From the NCBI RefSeq assembly GCF_000410515.1, contig NC_021500.1:2914001-2978000 (forward strand): a DNA stretch of 64,000 nucleotides, given 5' to 3'. Under the pieces are notes generated by a model. That model was not told the DNA's origin. It saw nothing but the letters and a program-made list of their open reading frames with translations, and did no database searches. Shown here one piece after another: positions 43,510-55,859 of the stretch (the stretch's first letter is position 1; each line of letters begins with the position of its first letter). This DNA comes from Enterobacter sp. R4-368 (GTDB taxonomy: Bacteria; Pseudomonadota; Gammaproteobacteria; Enterobacterales; Enterobacteriaceae). The position numbers and the translations under genes were made by a program.

Positions 43510-44343
43510 ATGACCCTCTCTGTGTTTTGCATCCTGCTGTTCGCCGCGCTGCTGCATGCCAGCTGGAACGCGATAGTGAAAGCGGGCAGCGACAAGCTCT
43601 ATTCGGCTATTGCCGTCAGTGGTTCCGCCGCATTAATCGCGCTGGTTTTACTGCCTTTTTCTCCGCAGCCGACTCTCGCCAGCGCGCCTTATCTCATTGC
43701 CAGTTGCGCCTTACAGGTGATCTACACGGTGCTGGTCGCCAAAACCTATCAGGTGGCGGATATGAGCCAGACCTACCCGCTGATGCGCGGCACCGCGCCG
43801 CTGCTGGTGGCGATAATCAGCGTGCTGTGGCTTGGCGATTCGCTCTCCAGTGTGGCTTGGGGTGGGATTGCGGTGATCTGTCTGTCGATTCTCGGCATGG
43901 CGTTCAATGGCCGCAGTCAGTCGCGTAAAGGCATCTGGCTGGCGTTACTCAACTCCTGCTTTATCGCCGGTTACACGCTGGTGGATGGCACCGGTGTGCG
44001 CCTCGCCGGTTCGGCGCTCGGCTACACACTGTGGACATTCTTTATGAATGGCTTCTGCCTGCTGCTGTGGGCGATGCTGGCGCGCCGACAAGAAGTGACA
44101 CGTTATCTGGCGGTAAACTGGAAAAAGGGATTGCCCGGCGGTATCGGCACGATGGGCTCCTATGGGCTGGCGCTGTGGGCCATGACACAAGCGCCGCTGG
44201 CGGTGGTGGCGGCACTGCGTGAAACCTCGATTCTCTTCGGCGCGCTGCTGGCTTTTTTGTTGCTGAATGAGAAGGTCGCCGGGCTGCGAATCGTCGCGGC
44301 CTGCGGTATCGCCGTCGGGGCAATTTTACTGCGTCTTTCATAA
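43510..44343 (+). CDS. EamA/DMT-family transporter
   Basis: About 277 residues with ten membrane spans in two EamA repeats: LHASWNAIVKAGSDKLYSAI in the first and LRETSILFGALLAFLLLNEK in the second. The start is taken at ATG 43510 (TLSVFCILLFAALLHASWN); an upstream in-frame extension from 43471 has no ribosome-binding site. Substrate unknown. It is the first gene beyond the secretion island and precedes emrD; it has no counterpart there in E. coli K-12, so it may belong to the island edge or to the local backbone. Confidence 0.85.
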   Translation: MTLSVFCILLFAALLHASWNAIVKAGSDKLYSAIAVSGSAALIALVLLPFSPQPTLASAPYLIASCALQVIYTVLVAKTYQVADMSQTYPLMRGTAPLLVAIISVLWLGDSLSSVAWGGIAVICLSILGMAFNGRSQSRKGIWLALLNSCFIAGYTLVDGTGVRLAGSALGYTLWTFFMNGFCLLLWAMLARRQEVTRYLAVNWKKGLPGGIGTMGSYGLALWAMTQAPLAVVAALRETSILFGALLAFLLLNEKVAGLRIVAACGIAVGAILLRLS

Positions 44344-44520
44344 GACAAACTGGCAATAAAAGTTGCCGAAAATCGTTTACAAAACCTGCCTGGCGCAGCA
44401 TTGCCATTGCTGTGCCGCATAGTGGTTCTGTCATCTGACTGTGCTAGATTTCTCCCGCATAAAGGCTGAATTACAGCCATATATTCTTTATTTCCTCATT
44501 TTCTTAAAGTAATCATCGAG

Positions 44521-45705
44521 ATGAAAAGGCAAAGAAACGTCAATTTGTTGTTGATGCTGGTACTGCTGGTCGCTGTCGGGCAGATGGCACAGACAATCTA
44601 CATTCCAGCCATCGCCGATATGGCGCGCGATCTTAATGTGCGTGAAGGCGCGGTGCAGAGCGTCATGGCCGCCTATTTGCTGACCTATGGCGTCTCGCAG
44701 CTTTTTTATGGCCCACTGGCGGACAGAATTGGACGTCGGCCGGTGATCCTCGCCGGGATGAGCATTTTTATGCTGGCGACGCTGATTGCTATCTCCACGC
44801 ACAGCCTGGCGGTATTAATTCTGGCCAGCGCCTTGCAGGGCATTGGTACCGGCGTCGGCGGCGTGATGGCGCGAACCCTGCCGCGTGATCTTTACGCGGG
44901 TACAGAGCTGCGCCACGCCAACAGCCTGCTGAACATGGGGATTCTGGTCAGCCCGTTACTGGCTCCGCTGATTGGCGGCGTGCTGAACACGCTGGTGAAC
45001 TGGCGCGCCTGCTTTATTTTCCTGCTGGCGCTGTGTGTCTTCGTCACCTACAGCATGGCGCGCTGGATGCCGGAAACCCGCCCAACGGATGCGCCGCGCA
45101 TCCGGCTTATCGCCAGCTATAAAACGCTGTTCGGCAGCGGCGCGTTTAACTGCTATCTGCTGATGTTGATTGGCGGTCTGGCGGGAATTGCGGTGTTTGA
45201 AGCCTGTTCCGGCGTATTGATGGGCGGCGTTCTTGGCCTCAACAGCATGACGGTCAGTGTGCTGTTTATCCTGCCAATTCCGGCGGCGTTTTTCGGCGCA
45301 TGGTTTGCCGGACGGCAGAATAAGCGCTTCACCACGTTAATGTGGCAGTCGGTGATTAGCTGCCTGGCAGCCGGTATTCTGATGTGGATCCCCGGTTTGC
45401 TGGGCGTGATGAACATCTGGACGCTGGTGGTTCCCGCTGCGCTGTTCTTCTTTGGTGCCGGGATGTTGTTCCCGCTGGCAACCAGCGGCGCGATGGAGCC
45501 GTTCCCGTTTCTCGCCGGAACGGCGGGGGCGCTGGTCGGTGGCTTGCAGAATATCGGTTCCGGCGGGCTGGCGTGGCTTTCGTCACAACTGCCGCAGAAC
45601 AGTCAGTTTAGCCTTGGGATGCTGATGACGCTGGCCGGGCTTTTGATCCTGCTGTGCTGGCTGCCGCTGGCGTCGCGTTTTGCTCGCCACGAACCGGCGA
45701 TTTAA
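44521..45705 (+). CDS. emrD: Multidrug efflux MFS transporter EmrD
   Basis: 394 residues with twelve membrane spans. The N-terminus KRQRNVNLLLMLVLLVAVGQ, followed by MAQTIYIPAIADMARDLNV and GVSQLFYGPLADRIGRRPV, is E. coli EmrD. EmrD is a proton antiporter that exports uncouplers and amphipathic drugs from the inner leaflet. In E. coli it follows tisB directly; here the two are about 21 kb apart, with the secretion island between them. Its 3' end overlaps the convergent hydrolase gene by 98 bases. Confidence 0.95.
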   Translation: MKRQRNVNLLLMLVLLVAVGQMAQTIYIPAIADMARDLNVREGAVQSVMAAYLLTYGVSQLFYGPLADRIGRRPVILAGMSIFMLATLIAISTHSLAVLILASALQGIGTGVGGVMARTLPRDLYAGTELRHANSLLNMGILVSPLLAPLIGGVLNTLVNWRACFIFLLALCVFVTYSMARWMPETRPTDAPRIRLIASYKTLFGSGAFNCYLLMLIGGLAGIAVFEACSGVLMGGVLGLNSMTVSVLFILPIPAAFFGAWFAGRQNKRFTTLMWQSVISCLAAGILMWIPGLLGVMNIWTLVVPAALFFFGAGMLFPLATSGAMEPFPFLAGTAGALVGGLQNIGSGGLAWLSSQLPQNSQFSLGMLMTLAGLLILLCWLPLASRFARHEPAI

Positions 45706-46696
45706 CCTCATGATGGCCCGACTTCGCGTCGGGCTTGCAGCAATCTGGCGCGATCATCACCTTCAGTAACGGCTCCGGCGCGGGTCGCCATGCGCCCTCT
45801 TCACCGTCATAAAATTGCGTATCGGTGTTAATGGCGTACGGGATTTTCACCTTGTTCAGTTCGCAAGCCATAAAACGGGCAAACGCCAGCTGCGACTCGG
45901 TTGGCGCGCTTTTCATTGACTCGCCGACTGCCCAACCGCCAACCCAACTGGTATGGCCCGTTTTCTGCTGCCAGCGCACAGCGGTGTTGATACGCGCGCG
46001 AATGGCGGCTTTTTCCGCCGCCGTGCCCGAGGTCCATGGGTATTTGCCGTTCGCTTTTAGCGGCCCCCAGGGAAAGATGTGCCATTCGGCGAGCAGGAAG
46101 TTCTGACTATGCGGCGGCAGCTTCAGCGAGGGCAGATCTTCAGGAGCGGCACGCATCCGCGGCGCGATAAAAATCATGCGCTGCGGATCGATATCATGCA
46201 GCGTTCTGACGACATTTTCATAGGCGCGATTCAGCGCAAAAAGGTCGTGGTTAAGTTTATCGGCCGGTTCATAAATTACATCAAAACCGAGCGTCGGGTG
46301 GTCAGTGCCAAAAAAGGTGCCGACGGTTTTCCACCACACCACCAGTTGCGCTTCGTTTTTTGCGTCGGGATCGGCTTTAAAGCTATCGGCCTGATAAGCA
46401 ATAATCGGAATGACGCCATACGCTTCACAGGCTTCCACCAGTTTTCGCAGATGGATCAGGCGTGCTTCGGTCATGTTATCGGCAACGCGAATACGCACAT
46501 GGCGGATGCCCGCCTCGTAGAAATCACGCACTACCAGCGGGTCAAACTCACGGATTCCCCTGTCGGTACGTGCCCAGTCGACATCCATCCCCACACCCAG
46601 CTGCTGCGCGTAATGCGCCGCTGTCAGCGGAGTATCAGCGGCAAACGCAGAGGTTCCCGCCAGCAGCATAGCAACAGCAATCAGTGGCTTTAACAC
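45608..46696 (-). CDS. Secreted glycoside hydrolase, GH5/cellulase-like
   Basis: About 362 residues. I start at a GTG at 46696: AAGG lies six bases before it and the product begins with a compact signal peptide (LKPLIAVAMLLAGTSAFA/AD). An ATG at 46729 would add eleven residues but has no ribosome-binding site. The TIM-barrel body has HVRIRVADN, VIPIIAYQAD, FDVIYEPADK (Glu in the acid/base position, with Tyr in place of Asn) and GGWAVGES (candidate nucleophile). It probably acts on a beta-glucan in the periplasm or outside. The last 45 residues are Ala/Ser/Pro/Lys-rich and largely lie antisense to the emrD end. Confidence 0.78.
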   Translation of the reverse strand: MLKPLIAVAMLLAGTSAFAADTPLTAAHYAQQLGVGMDVDWARTDRGIREFDPLVVRDFYEAGIRHVRIRVADNMTEARLIHLRKLVEACEAYGVIPIIAYQADSFKADPDAKNEAQLVVWWKTVGTFFGTDHPTLGFDVIYEPADKLNHDLFALNRAYENVVRTLHDIDPQRMIFIAPRMRAAPEDLPSLKLPPHSQNFLLAEWHIFPWGPLKANGKYPWTSGTAAEKAAIRARINTAVRWQQKTGHTSWVGGWAVGESMKSAPTESQLAFARFMACELNKVKIPYAINTDTQFYDGEEGAWRPAPEPLLKVMIAPDCCKPDAKSGHHEVKSPVRGEQNATPAAASTAGSKARPASSASQG

Positions 46697-46857
46697 AGTT
46701 AACCTTGTGAAAATTGGGGGCGAATACATGTATTTAGCATGCTTTGCGCCACAACGTGTAGCGGCAAAACGTAATAAATTCTCACCACGTCTGCACACTT
46801 GCACCGACGGCGTATTCCTGTTTTCTTTAACCATCCGCTTTCGATGATGAAGAACCG

Positions 46858-48174
46858 ATGAAAAACGCCGACCTCCAGAAGCTCATCCAGCACGACCCGC
46901 TAGTGCAACGCCTGATTGATTTGCAAGAAACGCGCTGGTTTAACCCTAATACTACCTCGGTTGCCGAGGCTTTGCCGCATGTTGGTCTGACACCGCAAGA
47001 TGTGAGCGATGCGCACGCCCGCCTGACACGCTTTGCGCCTTTTATTGCGCGGGCGTTTCCAGAAACCGCGGCCAGCGGCGGCATCATTGAATCCGACGTA
47101 GTGCCGATCCCGGCAATGCAGCGCCGTCTGGGGCAAAGCATCACCGGTGAGCTGTGGCTGAAAAAAGACAGCCACTTGCCGATTTCTGGCTCAATCAAAG
47201 CGCGCGGCGGCATTTATGAGGTACTGACCCACGCAGAAAAACTGGCTTTCGCCGCCGGGTTGCTGATGCCGCAAGACGACTACAGCCGCCTGCTCTCGCC
47301 TGAATTCACCCGCTTTTTTAGCCAGTACAGTATCGCCGTCGGTTCGACCGGTAACCTCGGGCTGTCGATTGGCATTATCAGTGCGCGCCTCGGTTTTCGC
47401 GTAACAGTACATATGTCTGCCGATGCCCGCGCCTGGAAAAAAGCGCTGCTGCGCAGCCACGGGGTGAACGTGGTGGAGTATGCAGAAGATTACGGTGTTG
47501 CCGTTGAGCAAGGCCGCCGCACGGCGCAGGCAGACGCGAACTGCTTTTTTATTGATGATGAAAATTCCCGCACGCTGTTCCTCGGGTATGCGGTCGCCGG
47601 GCAACGGTTAAAAGAGCAGTTCGCCCGTATCGGTAAAGTGGTCGATAAAGACCATCCGCTGTTTGTCTATCTCCCCTGCGGCGTTGGCGGCGGCCCTGGC
47701 GGTGTGGCGTTCGGCCTGAAGCTGGCGTTTGGCGATGATGTCCACTGTATATTTGCCGAACCGACGCATTCACCGTGCATGCTGCTTGGCGTGTACACCG
47801 GCCTGCATGATGGCATTGCGGTGCAGGATTTAGGCATTGATAACCAGACCGCCGCCGATGGGCTGGCCGTCGGGCGCGCGTCGGGTTTTGTTGGCCGCGC
47901 GATGGAACGCCTGCTGGACGGTTTTTACACCGTCGATGACCAGACGCTTTATAACCTGCTGGGATTACTGGCGCAGGAAGAGAACATTTTGCTGGAACCG
48001 TCGGCGCTGGCGGGCATGCCGGGTCCGAAACAAATCAGTGAAGAGCGCGATTACCATCAGCTTCACGGCTTTAGCCAGACGCAACTGGCGCAGGCCACCC
48101 ACCTGGTGTGGGCGACAGGCGGCGGCATGGTGCCCGCAGAGGAGATGGCGCGCTATCTGGCGAAAGCGCGCTAA
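46858..48174 (+). CDS. dsdA: D-serine dehydratase (D-serine ammonia-lyase)
   Basis: 438 residues, fold-type II PLP enzyme converting D-serine to pyruvate and ammonia. The PLP lysine is Lys114 in [15 protein letters not shown] and the phosphate-binding loop is [32 protein letters not shown] and [14 protein letters not shown] also match E. coli DsdA. Neither the regulator dsdC nor the permease dsdX lies beside it, so regulation must differ from E. coli or come from elsewhere. It is divergent from the hydrolase gene and convergent with the YidF-like gene, one base apart. Confidence 0.95.
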   Translation: MKNADLQKLIQHDPLVQRLIDLQETRWFNPNTTSVAEALPHVGLTPQDVSDAHARLTRFAPFIARAFPETAASGGIIESDVVPIPAMQRRLGQSITGELWLKKDSHLPISGSIKARGGIYEVLTHAEKLAFAAGLLMPQDDYSRLLSPEFTRFFSQYSIAVGSTGNLGLSIGIISARLGFRVTVHMSADARAWKKALLRSHGVNVVEYAEDYGVAVEQGRRTAQADANCFFIDDENSRTLFLGYAVAGQRLKEQFARIGKVVDKDHPLFVYLPCGVGGGPGGVAFGLKLAFGDDVHCIFAEPTHSPCMLLGVYTGLHDGIAVQDLGIDNQTAADGLAVGRASGFVGRAMERLLDGFYTVDDQTLYNLLGLLAQEENILLEPSALAGMPGPKQISEERDYHQLHGFSQTQLAQATHLVWATGGGMVPAEEMARYLAKAR

Positions 48175-48175
48175 T

Positions 48176-49234
48176 TTAGCAATGCTGCAAAAAGGCGCAT
48201 AACGACATCGGGGAGTGCCGCTGTTTGCGCAGGTCACGCATCACCCGCATATAAGGCCCGGAATAGCTAAAGAAGTGGTAATAGCCGTCACACAGCGCGC
48301 TTTTGCCCTGTACAACGCGATGTTTCGGGCAATCGCCCTGGCAAAATGGCAGCATATCGCAGCGGCGACACGCTTCGCTAAGCAGACTGGTTTGATGCGG
48401 CCCGCCCGCCGCTGCGTCATCGCTGGCATTCACCGTGATAATCTGATTGCCCAAATGGTTATCGGAGTAAACCGACGCGGTATCGCCGTTAGCATGTGGC
48501 GCAAACGTGCGATCGCGGGTTTCGCTACAGGAGCACAGGTGTAACGGATAGCCGCTCCAGACATCAAGGGTTTCGTCAAAGAGTGGGATATAAACCCGAC
48601 CAATATCTTCACGCACCCAGTAGTCAAACACGGTGGTCAGAAAATGGCCCCACGCCGCTGCGCTCACTGATTCCGGCGTTAAATGTCCCTGCAGATCTTG
48701 CTCCACCAGCGGAAAAAAGTGCACAAAGGGCGTGCCGAGAGCACGCAGAGAAAGGTACAGATGCAGCGGCTGCTGGCTGTTGCGGTGGTTGACGACACAG
48801 TTAACACTGAATGCCACGCTATGTTTCGCCAGCCATTGAACAGCATTTAGCGCGTGCTGGTGTGAGGGCTGATTGCTGCGTTTAACGTGACGGATATCTT
48901 GCGCCACGGCAGGGACGTTCATAGAGAGACTCACCCGCCAGCCGTGCTCGTGAAAGAAACGGCACAACTCATCATCAAGCGAACTGCCGTCCGTATGGAA
49001 GGTGTTTTCGATACGTTTTTTAGCGTACCGCTTTTGCAGCGCAACGATGCGGCGGAAAAAATCCAAACCGCCCTCTTGCCAGGCAAAAGGCACACTAGCA
49101 GCGGAGTGGGTAGCGATCTGCTGGCGAATAAACGTCCGCAAAGCGGCATCATCCATTCTCTTTTGCGGCTGTGTTCCCATGTCAGTACAGCGGCGACAAC
49201 GGGCGGGCCTGGCCATAACGTGGCAGCCTGGCAT
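48176..49234 (-). CDS. YidF-like anaerobic sulfatase-maturase homologue lacking the radical-SAM cysteines
   Basis: Up to 352 residues, aligning over the length of anSME-type radical-SAM/SPASM proteins such as E. coli YdeM. The SPASM region keeps CSCSETRDRTF and CRRCDMLPFCQGDCPKHR. The N-terminal CxxxCxxC that binds the catalytic cluster is not present: the place reads PARCRRCTDMGT. The next motif, WQGGEPTLAG in relatives, is shortened to WQEGGLDFF. Neither other frame upstream restores it. The position before yidG and yidH is that of E. coli yidF, which is also a reduced relative. It is probably not a working radical enzyme. The exact start is uncertain; ATGs at 49216, 49180 and 49156 are alternatives. 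Confidence 0.75.
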   Translation of the reverse strand: MPGCHVMARPARCRRCTDMGTQPQKRMDDAALRTFIRQQIATHSAASVPFAWQEGGLDFFRRIVALQKRYAKKRIENTFHTDGSSLDDELCRFFHEHGWRVSLSMNVPAVAQDIRHVKRSNQPSHQHALNAVQWLAKHSVAFSVNCVVNHRNSQQPLHLYLSLRALGTPFVHFFPLVEQDLQGHLTPESVSAAAWGHFLTTVFDYWVREDIGRVYIPLFDETLDVWSGYPLHLCSCSETRDRTFAPHANGDTASVYSDNHLGNQIITVNASDDAAAGGPHQTSLLSEACRRCDMLPFCQGDCPKHRVVQGKSALCDGYYHFFSYSGPYMRVMRDLRKQRHSPMSLCAFLQHC

Positions 49235-49244
49235 GCGGTGTTCC

Positions 49245-49595
49245 TCAGAAAATCAGGAGTAATTGTCGGATATGCGTTACAGCAAACAGTAATGCGAGGG
49301 AAAGCACCGCGAGGGAGATCAACAATTTGTCACGAACCGCGCCGGATAAGACGAAATCACTTTTATTCACATCCATTAAGATACGTTTATGTGTGTAGCG
49401 CCAGAGCAGAAGCGCCACGCACAGCAGTACCGCCAGCGAGATCCAAAACGGCAGCCCTGAATGCTGCCAGTTATGCCTGACCGCCAGCGCCATCAACGCG
49501 CCGTAGCCGAACAATGTGCGCAGCCACGCCAGCGACGTGCGTTCCGGTTGCAGGCCGGGGTCCGCTTCGCGGCGCGCTTTGCGGTTATCCGCCAT
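49245..49595 (-). CDS. yidG: YidG, DUF202 inner-membrane protein
   Basis: 116 residues with three membrane spans. RKARREADPGLQPERTSLAW is the DUF202 motif (R-x-x-L-x-x-E-R-T-x-L-A-W), and FLISLAVLSLALLFAVTHI-like sequence follows, as in E. coli YidG. Function unknown. Its start overlaps the yidH stop by eleven bases. Confidence 0.93.
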   Translation of the reverse strand: MADNRKARREADPGLQPERTSLAWLRTLFGYGALMALAVRHNWQHSGLPFWISLAVLLCVALLLWRYTHKRILMDVNKSDFVLSGAVRDKLLISLAVLSLALLFAVTHIRQLLLIF

Positions 49596-49932
49596 AGAAC
49601 ACCAGCACCATCACCACCAGCGCAACCGCCAGCAGAATAACGCTTATCACCAGCAGGGCACGGGTGTAAGGCAAATCCTCTTTCAGGCGCATCGCTTTTT
49701 CATTGCCCAGCCAGCGCAGATAGCCATACAACGCCAGCCCGCCTGCGAAGAGACACAGCAGCAACGCCAGCACTTCGCGAATCAGCGGCGTGGCAAATTC
49801 CGGCGCTAACTGATCCAGACCCACACCGGCCGCCAGAAAACCAAGCGCCGTGCGGATCCACGCAAGAAAAGTACGTTCGTTCGCCAGCGAGAAACGATAG
49901 TCCGGCGCCTGGCCAACGCGGGAAATTTTCAT
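49585..49932 (-). CDS. yidH: YidH, DUF202 inner-membrane protein
   Basis: 115 residues with three membrane spans; LANERTFLAWIRTALGFLAA gives the DUF202 signature and GVGLDQLAPEFATPLIREVL matches E. coli YidH. It overlaps yidG, so the two are probably made and act together in the inner membrane. Function unknown. Confidence 0.94.
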   Translation of the reverse strand: MKISRVGQAPDYRFSLANERTFLAWIRTALGFLAAGVGLDQLAPEFATPLIREVLALLLCLFAGGLALYGYLRWLGNEKAMRLKEDLPYTRALLVISVILLAVALVVMVLVFYGG

Positions 49933-50005
49933 CAGGGCTCCTTGTTGGTGTACTGGTCAACAAAGTAGCGGATACGGTGAATTTTTTCGACACGTTTCAT
50001 ATTTG

Positions 50006-50030
50006 GACCGGCATCCTGACGATGCCGGTC
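50006..50030 (-). terminator. Hairpin after the glv operon
   Basis: GACCGGCATC and GATGCCGGTC form a perfect ten-base stem with a five-base loop, eight bases past the glvA stop. The leftward strand then runs into A/T-rich sequence without a clear T-run. Confidence 0.6.
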
Positions 50031-50037
50031 GCGGGGA

Positions 50038-52976
<2,939 letters not shown>

Positions 52977-53122
52977 AGTTAAATCCTCATGAAACAACCT
53001 GTAGGGGAGAGGCCTTGTTTTGTTTTAGTGGCCTGAAATGAGCATAAGAATTCACCTTCCTGCCAGCAGGACGCGCCGCTGCGTTCCGTGATCCCTTTCA
53101 TGGTTTTATTTCACCCCTTCAG

Positions 53123-53148
53123 GTCTACTTTTTGAGTTAAAAATAGAC
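53123..53148. promoter_or_regulatory. Inverted repeat in the glvC-yidP divergent region
   Basis: GTCTA-C-TTTTT and AAAAA-TAGAC form an imperfect inverted repeat (one base unpaired) near the centre of the 219-base space. A regulator of the GntR/HutC type such as YidP could bind it; this is inference. Confidence 0.35.
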
Positions 53149-53195
53149 ATGTAGGGTGCGTATATTCCTGACATGGGGTGTAAAGAGGTATACAG

Positions 53196-53942
53196 GTGAT
53201 CTACAAATCGATAGCCGAGCGACTGCGTCTGCGGCTGAATTCCTCGGATTACAACGTCGGTAGTCCCTTACCGGGTGAAAAAACGCTGGCGCAGGAGTTT
53301 GGCGTGGCGCGAATGACCATTCGCAAAGCGGTTGATCTGCTGGTGGTGTGGGGGCTGGTGGTGCGCCGTCACGGCAGCGGAACCTTTGTGGCGCGCAAAG
53401 ATGTACATCATGAAACTACCAACCTGACGGGGCTGGTAGAAGTGCTGCGCCAGCAAGGGAAAGAGGTACACAGCAAAGTGCTGCTGTTTGAAGTGATGCC
53501 TGCGCCACCGGCGATCGCCAGCCAGTTGCGCATCCAAATCAATGAGCGCATCTACTTCTCGCGCCGCGTGCGTTATGTCGAAGGCAAACCGCTGATGCTG
53601 GAAGATAGCTATATGCCGGTGAAACTGTTCCGTACGCTCTCGCTGGCGCACCTTGAAGGGTCAAAGTTCGATTACATCGAAAAGGAGTGCGGAATAACAA
53701 TTAGCGGCAACTACGAAAGCCTGACGCCGGTGCTGGCAGATAAGCAACTGGCGCAAATATTGAACATCCAGGAACAAACGCCGCTGCTGCGCATCACCTC
53801 CCTTTCCTACAGCGACAGCGGCGAGTTCCTTAACTACTCGGTGATGTTCCGTAACACCCGCGATTACCAGGTGGATTACCATTTGCGGCGTATCCACCCG
53901 GAAACGCCATTAGCCCATTCCCCAGAAGATCACCGCCAGTAA
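53196..53942 (+). CDS. yidP: GntR/HutC-family regulator YidP
   Basis: 248 residues: winged helix with [39 protein letters not shown] and [12 protein letters not shown], then a UTRA ligand-binding domain ([40 protein letters not shown]). It matches E. coli YidP. Position divergent from glvC suggests it controls the alpha-glucoside operon in response to a phosphorylated sugar. The start is GTG with GAGG ten bases upstream. The last 33 bases overlap the convergent yidE. Confidence 0.93.
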   Translation: MIYKSIAERLRLRLNSSDYNVGSPLPGEKTLAQEFGVARMTIRKAVDLLVVWGLVVRRHGSGTFVARKDVHHETTNLTGLVEVLRQQGKEVHSKVLLFEVMPAPPAIASQLRIQINERIYFSRRVRYVEGKPLMLEDSYMPVKLFRTLSLAHLEGSKFDYIEKECGITISGNYESLTPVLADKQLAQILNIQEQTPLLRITSLSYSDSGEFLNYSVMFRNTRDYQVDYHLRRIHPETPLAHSPEDHRQ

Positions 53943-55571
53943 TTGCGGCGTGATAATGCGCAAAAACATCACCAGCGGATAGACCGTGGCATAGGCGAGC
54001 GCCGCCGCGCCGCTGGTGGGGTGCAACGCGTTAGCAAAGGCCAGCGCGGGCGGATCGGTCATCGACCCGGCTAACATGCCGCATAAGGTCAGATAGTTCA
54101 TCTTCGCCAGCATCCGCGCCAGCAAACCGACGGTTATCAGCGGAACGGCAGTAATGAAAATGCCGTAACACATCCATTTCACCCCATCGCCGTGAGTCAG
54201 CGTGGCGATAAAATCCCCGCCGGATTTCAGCCCAACCACCGCCAGAAACAGCACGATACCCAGTTCCCGCAGCGCCAGATTGGCGCTTGGCGGCATAAAC
54301 CAGTACAACTTGCCAATGGTACCAATGCGCCCAAGGATCAGCGCCATAATCAGCGGCCCACCGGCCAGACCTAATTTTAGCGCCGCAGGAAAACCGGGAA
54401 TAAACAGCGGGATCGACCCTAACAATACGCCGAGACCAATACCGATAAACACTGGCAGCATCTGCACCTGTTGCAGTTTATGTTGCGCATTACCCACTTC
54501 ATTGGCGACGGCTTCAATCGCCGATGGTCGCCCGACCAGATTAAGAATATCGCCGAATTGCAGGCTGGCGTCGCTGCTCGCCACCAGTTCAACCCCGGCG
54601 CGGTTAAGCCGTGAAATCACCACGTCATAGCGCTCTTTAAAGTGCAGGTCGCGAATCTTTTTCCCCAGCACTTTTTCGTTGGTCACCACCACGCGCTCCA
54701 CTCGCAAATCCGTACCGCGCGTGGATAACGAGACATCAACTTCCTGGCCGATAACCAGTTGAGCGTTATGCAGATCTTTAGGTAATCCCACCAGATGCAG
54801 CAAATCGCCGGCTTCAATCAGCGTACCGGGCGCAGGCACCATCAACAACTCACCGCGTTTTAAGCGCGAGCAGATGATTTTATCGCTGTTGAGGATCGGC
54901 ACGTCCTGAATTGCCATCTTGTTGAGATTCGGGTTTTCGACGCGAATATTGATGGTGCGAATCAGCGATGTGCCGTTACTGAGCGTGGCGTCGTGCTTAC
55001 GCGCTTCCTCATCCACATTGACGCGAAACAGCACGCGCAGTAACCACATGCTGAGCAAAATGCCGCAGATACCGAACGGATAGGCCATCGCGTAGCTCAT
55101 GCCCATCTGATCCAGCACCGGGCCTGCAATGCCCAAATCACGCAGGATTTGTTGCCCCGCGCCAAGTGCAGGCGTGTTGGTTACCGCGCCGGAGAAAATC
55201 CCCAGCACCACCGGCAACGGAATGGCGAACAGCTTATACAGAATGGCGGTGACAAGGCCGCCGAGAAGCACTATCAGAATAGCGAACAGATTCAGCCGCA
55301 GGCCGGAGACGCGTAACGAGGCGAAGAACCCGGGGCCGACCTGAATGCCGATGGTATACACAAACAGGATCAGGCCGAACTCCTGCACGAATAACAACAT
55401 TGGGCTACTCAATGGAATGCCCAGCTGATCAACAAAGTGGCCGACGATTATCCCACCGAACAGCACACCACCAATGCCAAACCCGACGCCACGAATCTTC
55501 AGGTTTCCTATCCATAACCCGACGACAGCAACGAGTGCCAGAACGCTTACGGTTAATGCGATATCACTCAT
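53910..55571 (-). CDS. yidE: YidE, AspT/YidE/YbjL-family transporter
   Basis: 553 residues. Five spans, two central TrkA-C (RCK_C) cytoplasmic domains between about residues 190 and 370 ([20 protein letters not shown] is in the second), then five or six more spans, the layout of the AspT family. [15 protein letters not shown] and its C-terminal counterpart [16 protein letters not shown] are the paired pore motifs. Substrate not established. I use ATG 55571 ([20 protein letters not shown]), as in E. coli, instead of the longer frame. Confidence 0.94.
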   Translation of the reverse strand: MSDIALTVSVLALVAVVGLWIGNLKIRGVGFGIGGVLFGGIIVGHFVDQLGIPLSSPMLLFVQEFGLILFVYTIGIQVGPGFFASLRVSGLRLNLFAILIVLLGGLVTAILYKLFAIPLPVVLGIFSGAVTNTPALGAGQQILRDLGIAGPVLDQMGMSYAMAYPFGICGILLSMWLLRVLFRVNVDEEARKHDATLSNGTSLIRTINIRVENPNLNKMAIQDVPILNSDKIICSRLKRGELLMVPAPGTLIEAGDLLHLVGLPKDLHNAQLVIGQEVDVSLSTRGTDLRVERVVVTNEKVLGKKIRDLHFKERYDVVISRLNRAGVELVASSDASLQFGDILNLVGRPSAIEAVANEVGNAQHKLQQVQMLPVFIGIGLGVLLGSIPLFIPGFPAALKLGLAGGPLIMALILGRIGTIGKLYWFMPPSANLALRELGIVLFLAVVGLKSGGDFIATLTHGDGVKWMCYGIFITAVPLITVGLLARMLAKMNYLTLCGMLAGSMTDPPALAFANALHPTSGAAALAYATVYPLVMFLRIITPQLLAVIFWGMG

Positions 55572-55638
55572 GATCGTTTCCCTGTACATGATGACTACAG
55601 GAATATTGGCAGAAGCTGTAATAACTGTATGGGTGATG

Positions 55639-55653
55639 CTGCACAAAGTGCAG
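55639..55653. promoter_or_regulatory. Palindrome between yidE and the MFS carrier gene
   Basis: CTGCAC-AAA-GTGCAG is a perfect inverted repeat in the 288-base divergent region and may be an operator. The rest of the region is promoter-like A/T-rich DNA with nothing further recognised. Confidence 0.35.
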
Positions 55654-55859
55654 GGATTTTCTCTGCTTCGTGATGTGGCGAAAAGTGCACCAGCAAACGA
55701 CGGTTGCCCCGAATCAAAGCAGTGCTGTTCGCCTGTCTGACTGCTTCAGGATTGATTCAAACCCTATGCCTGCTAAGCATCGATGCAATCCCAGCCGCAA
55801 CAACAGGTTATGGCATAGTTAATGCAAAAGACCACTTTTGTTAACAACAGGGTGGCAGA

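Noticed and set aside
48933..49260. A frameshift that would restore the radical-SAM CxxxCxxC in the YidF-like gene
   Set aside because: All three leftward frames across the N-terminal zone were read; none gives the motif.
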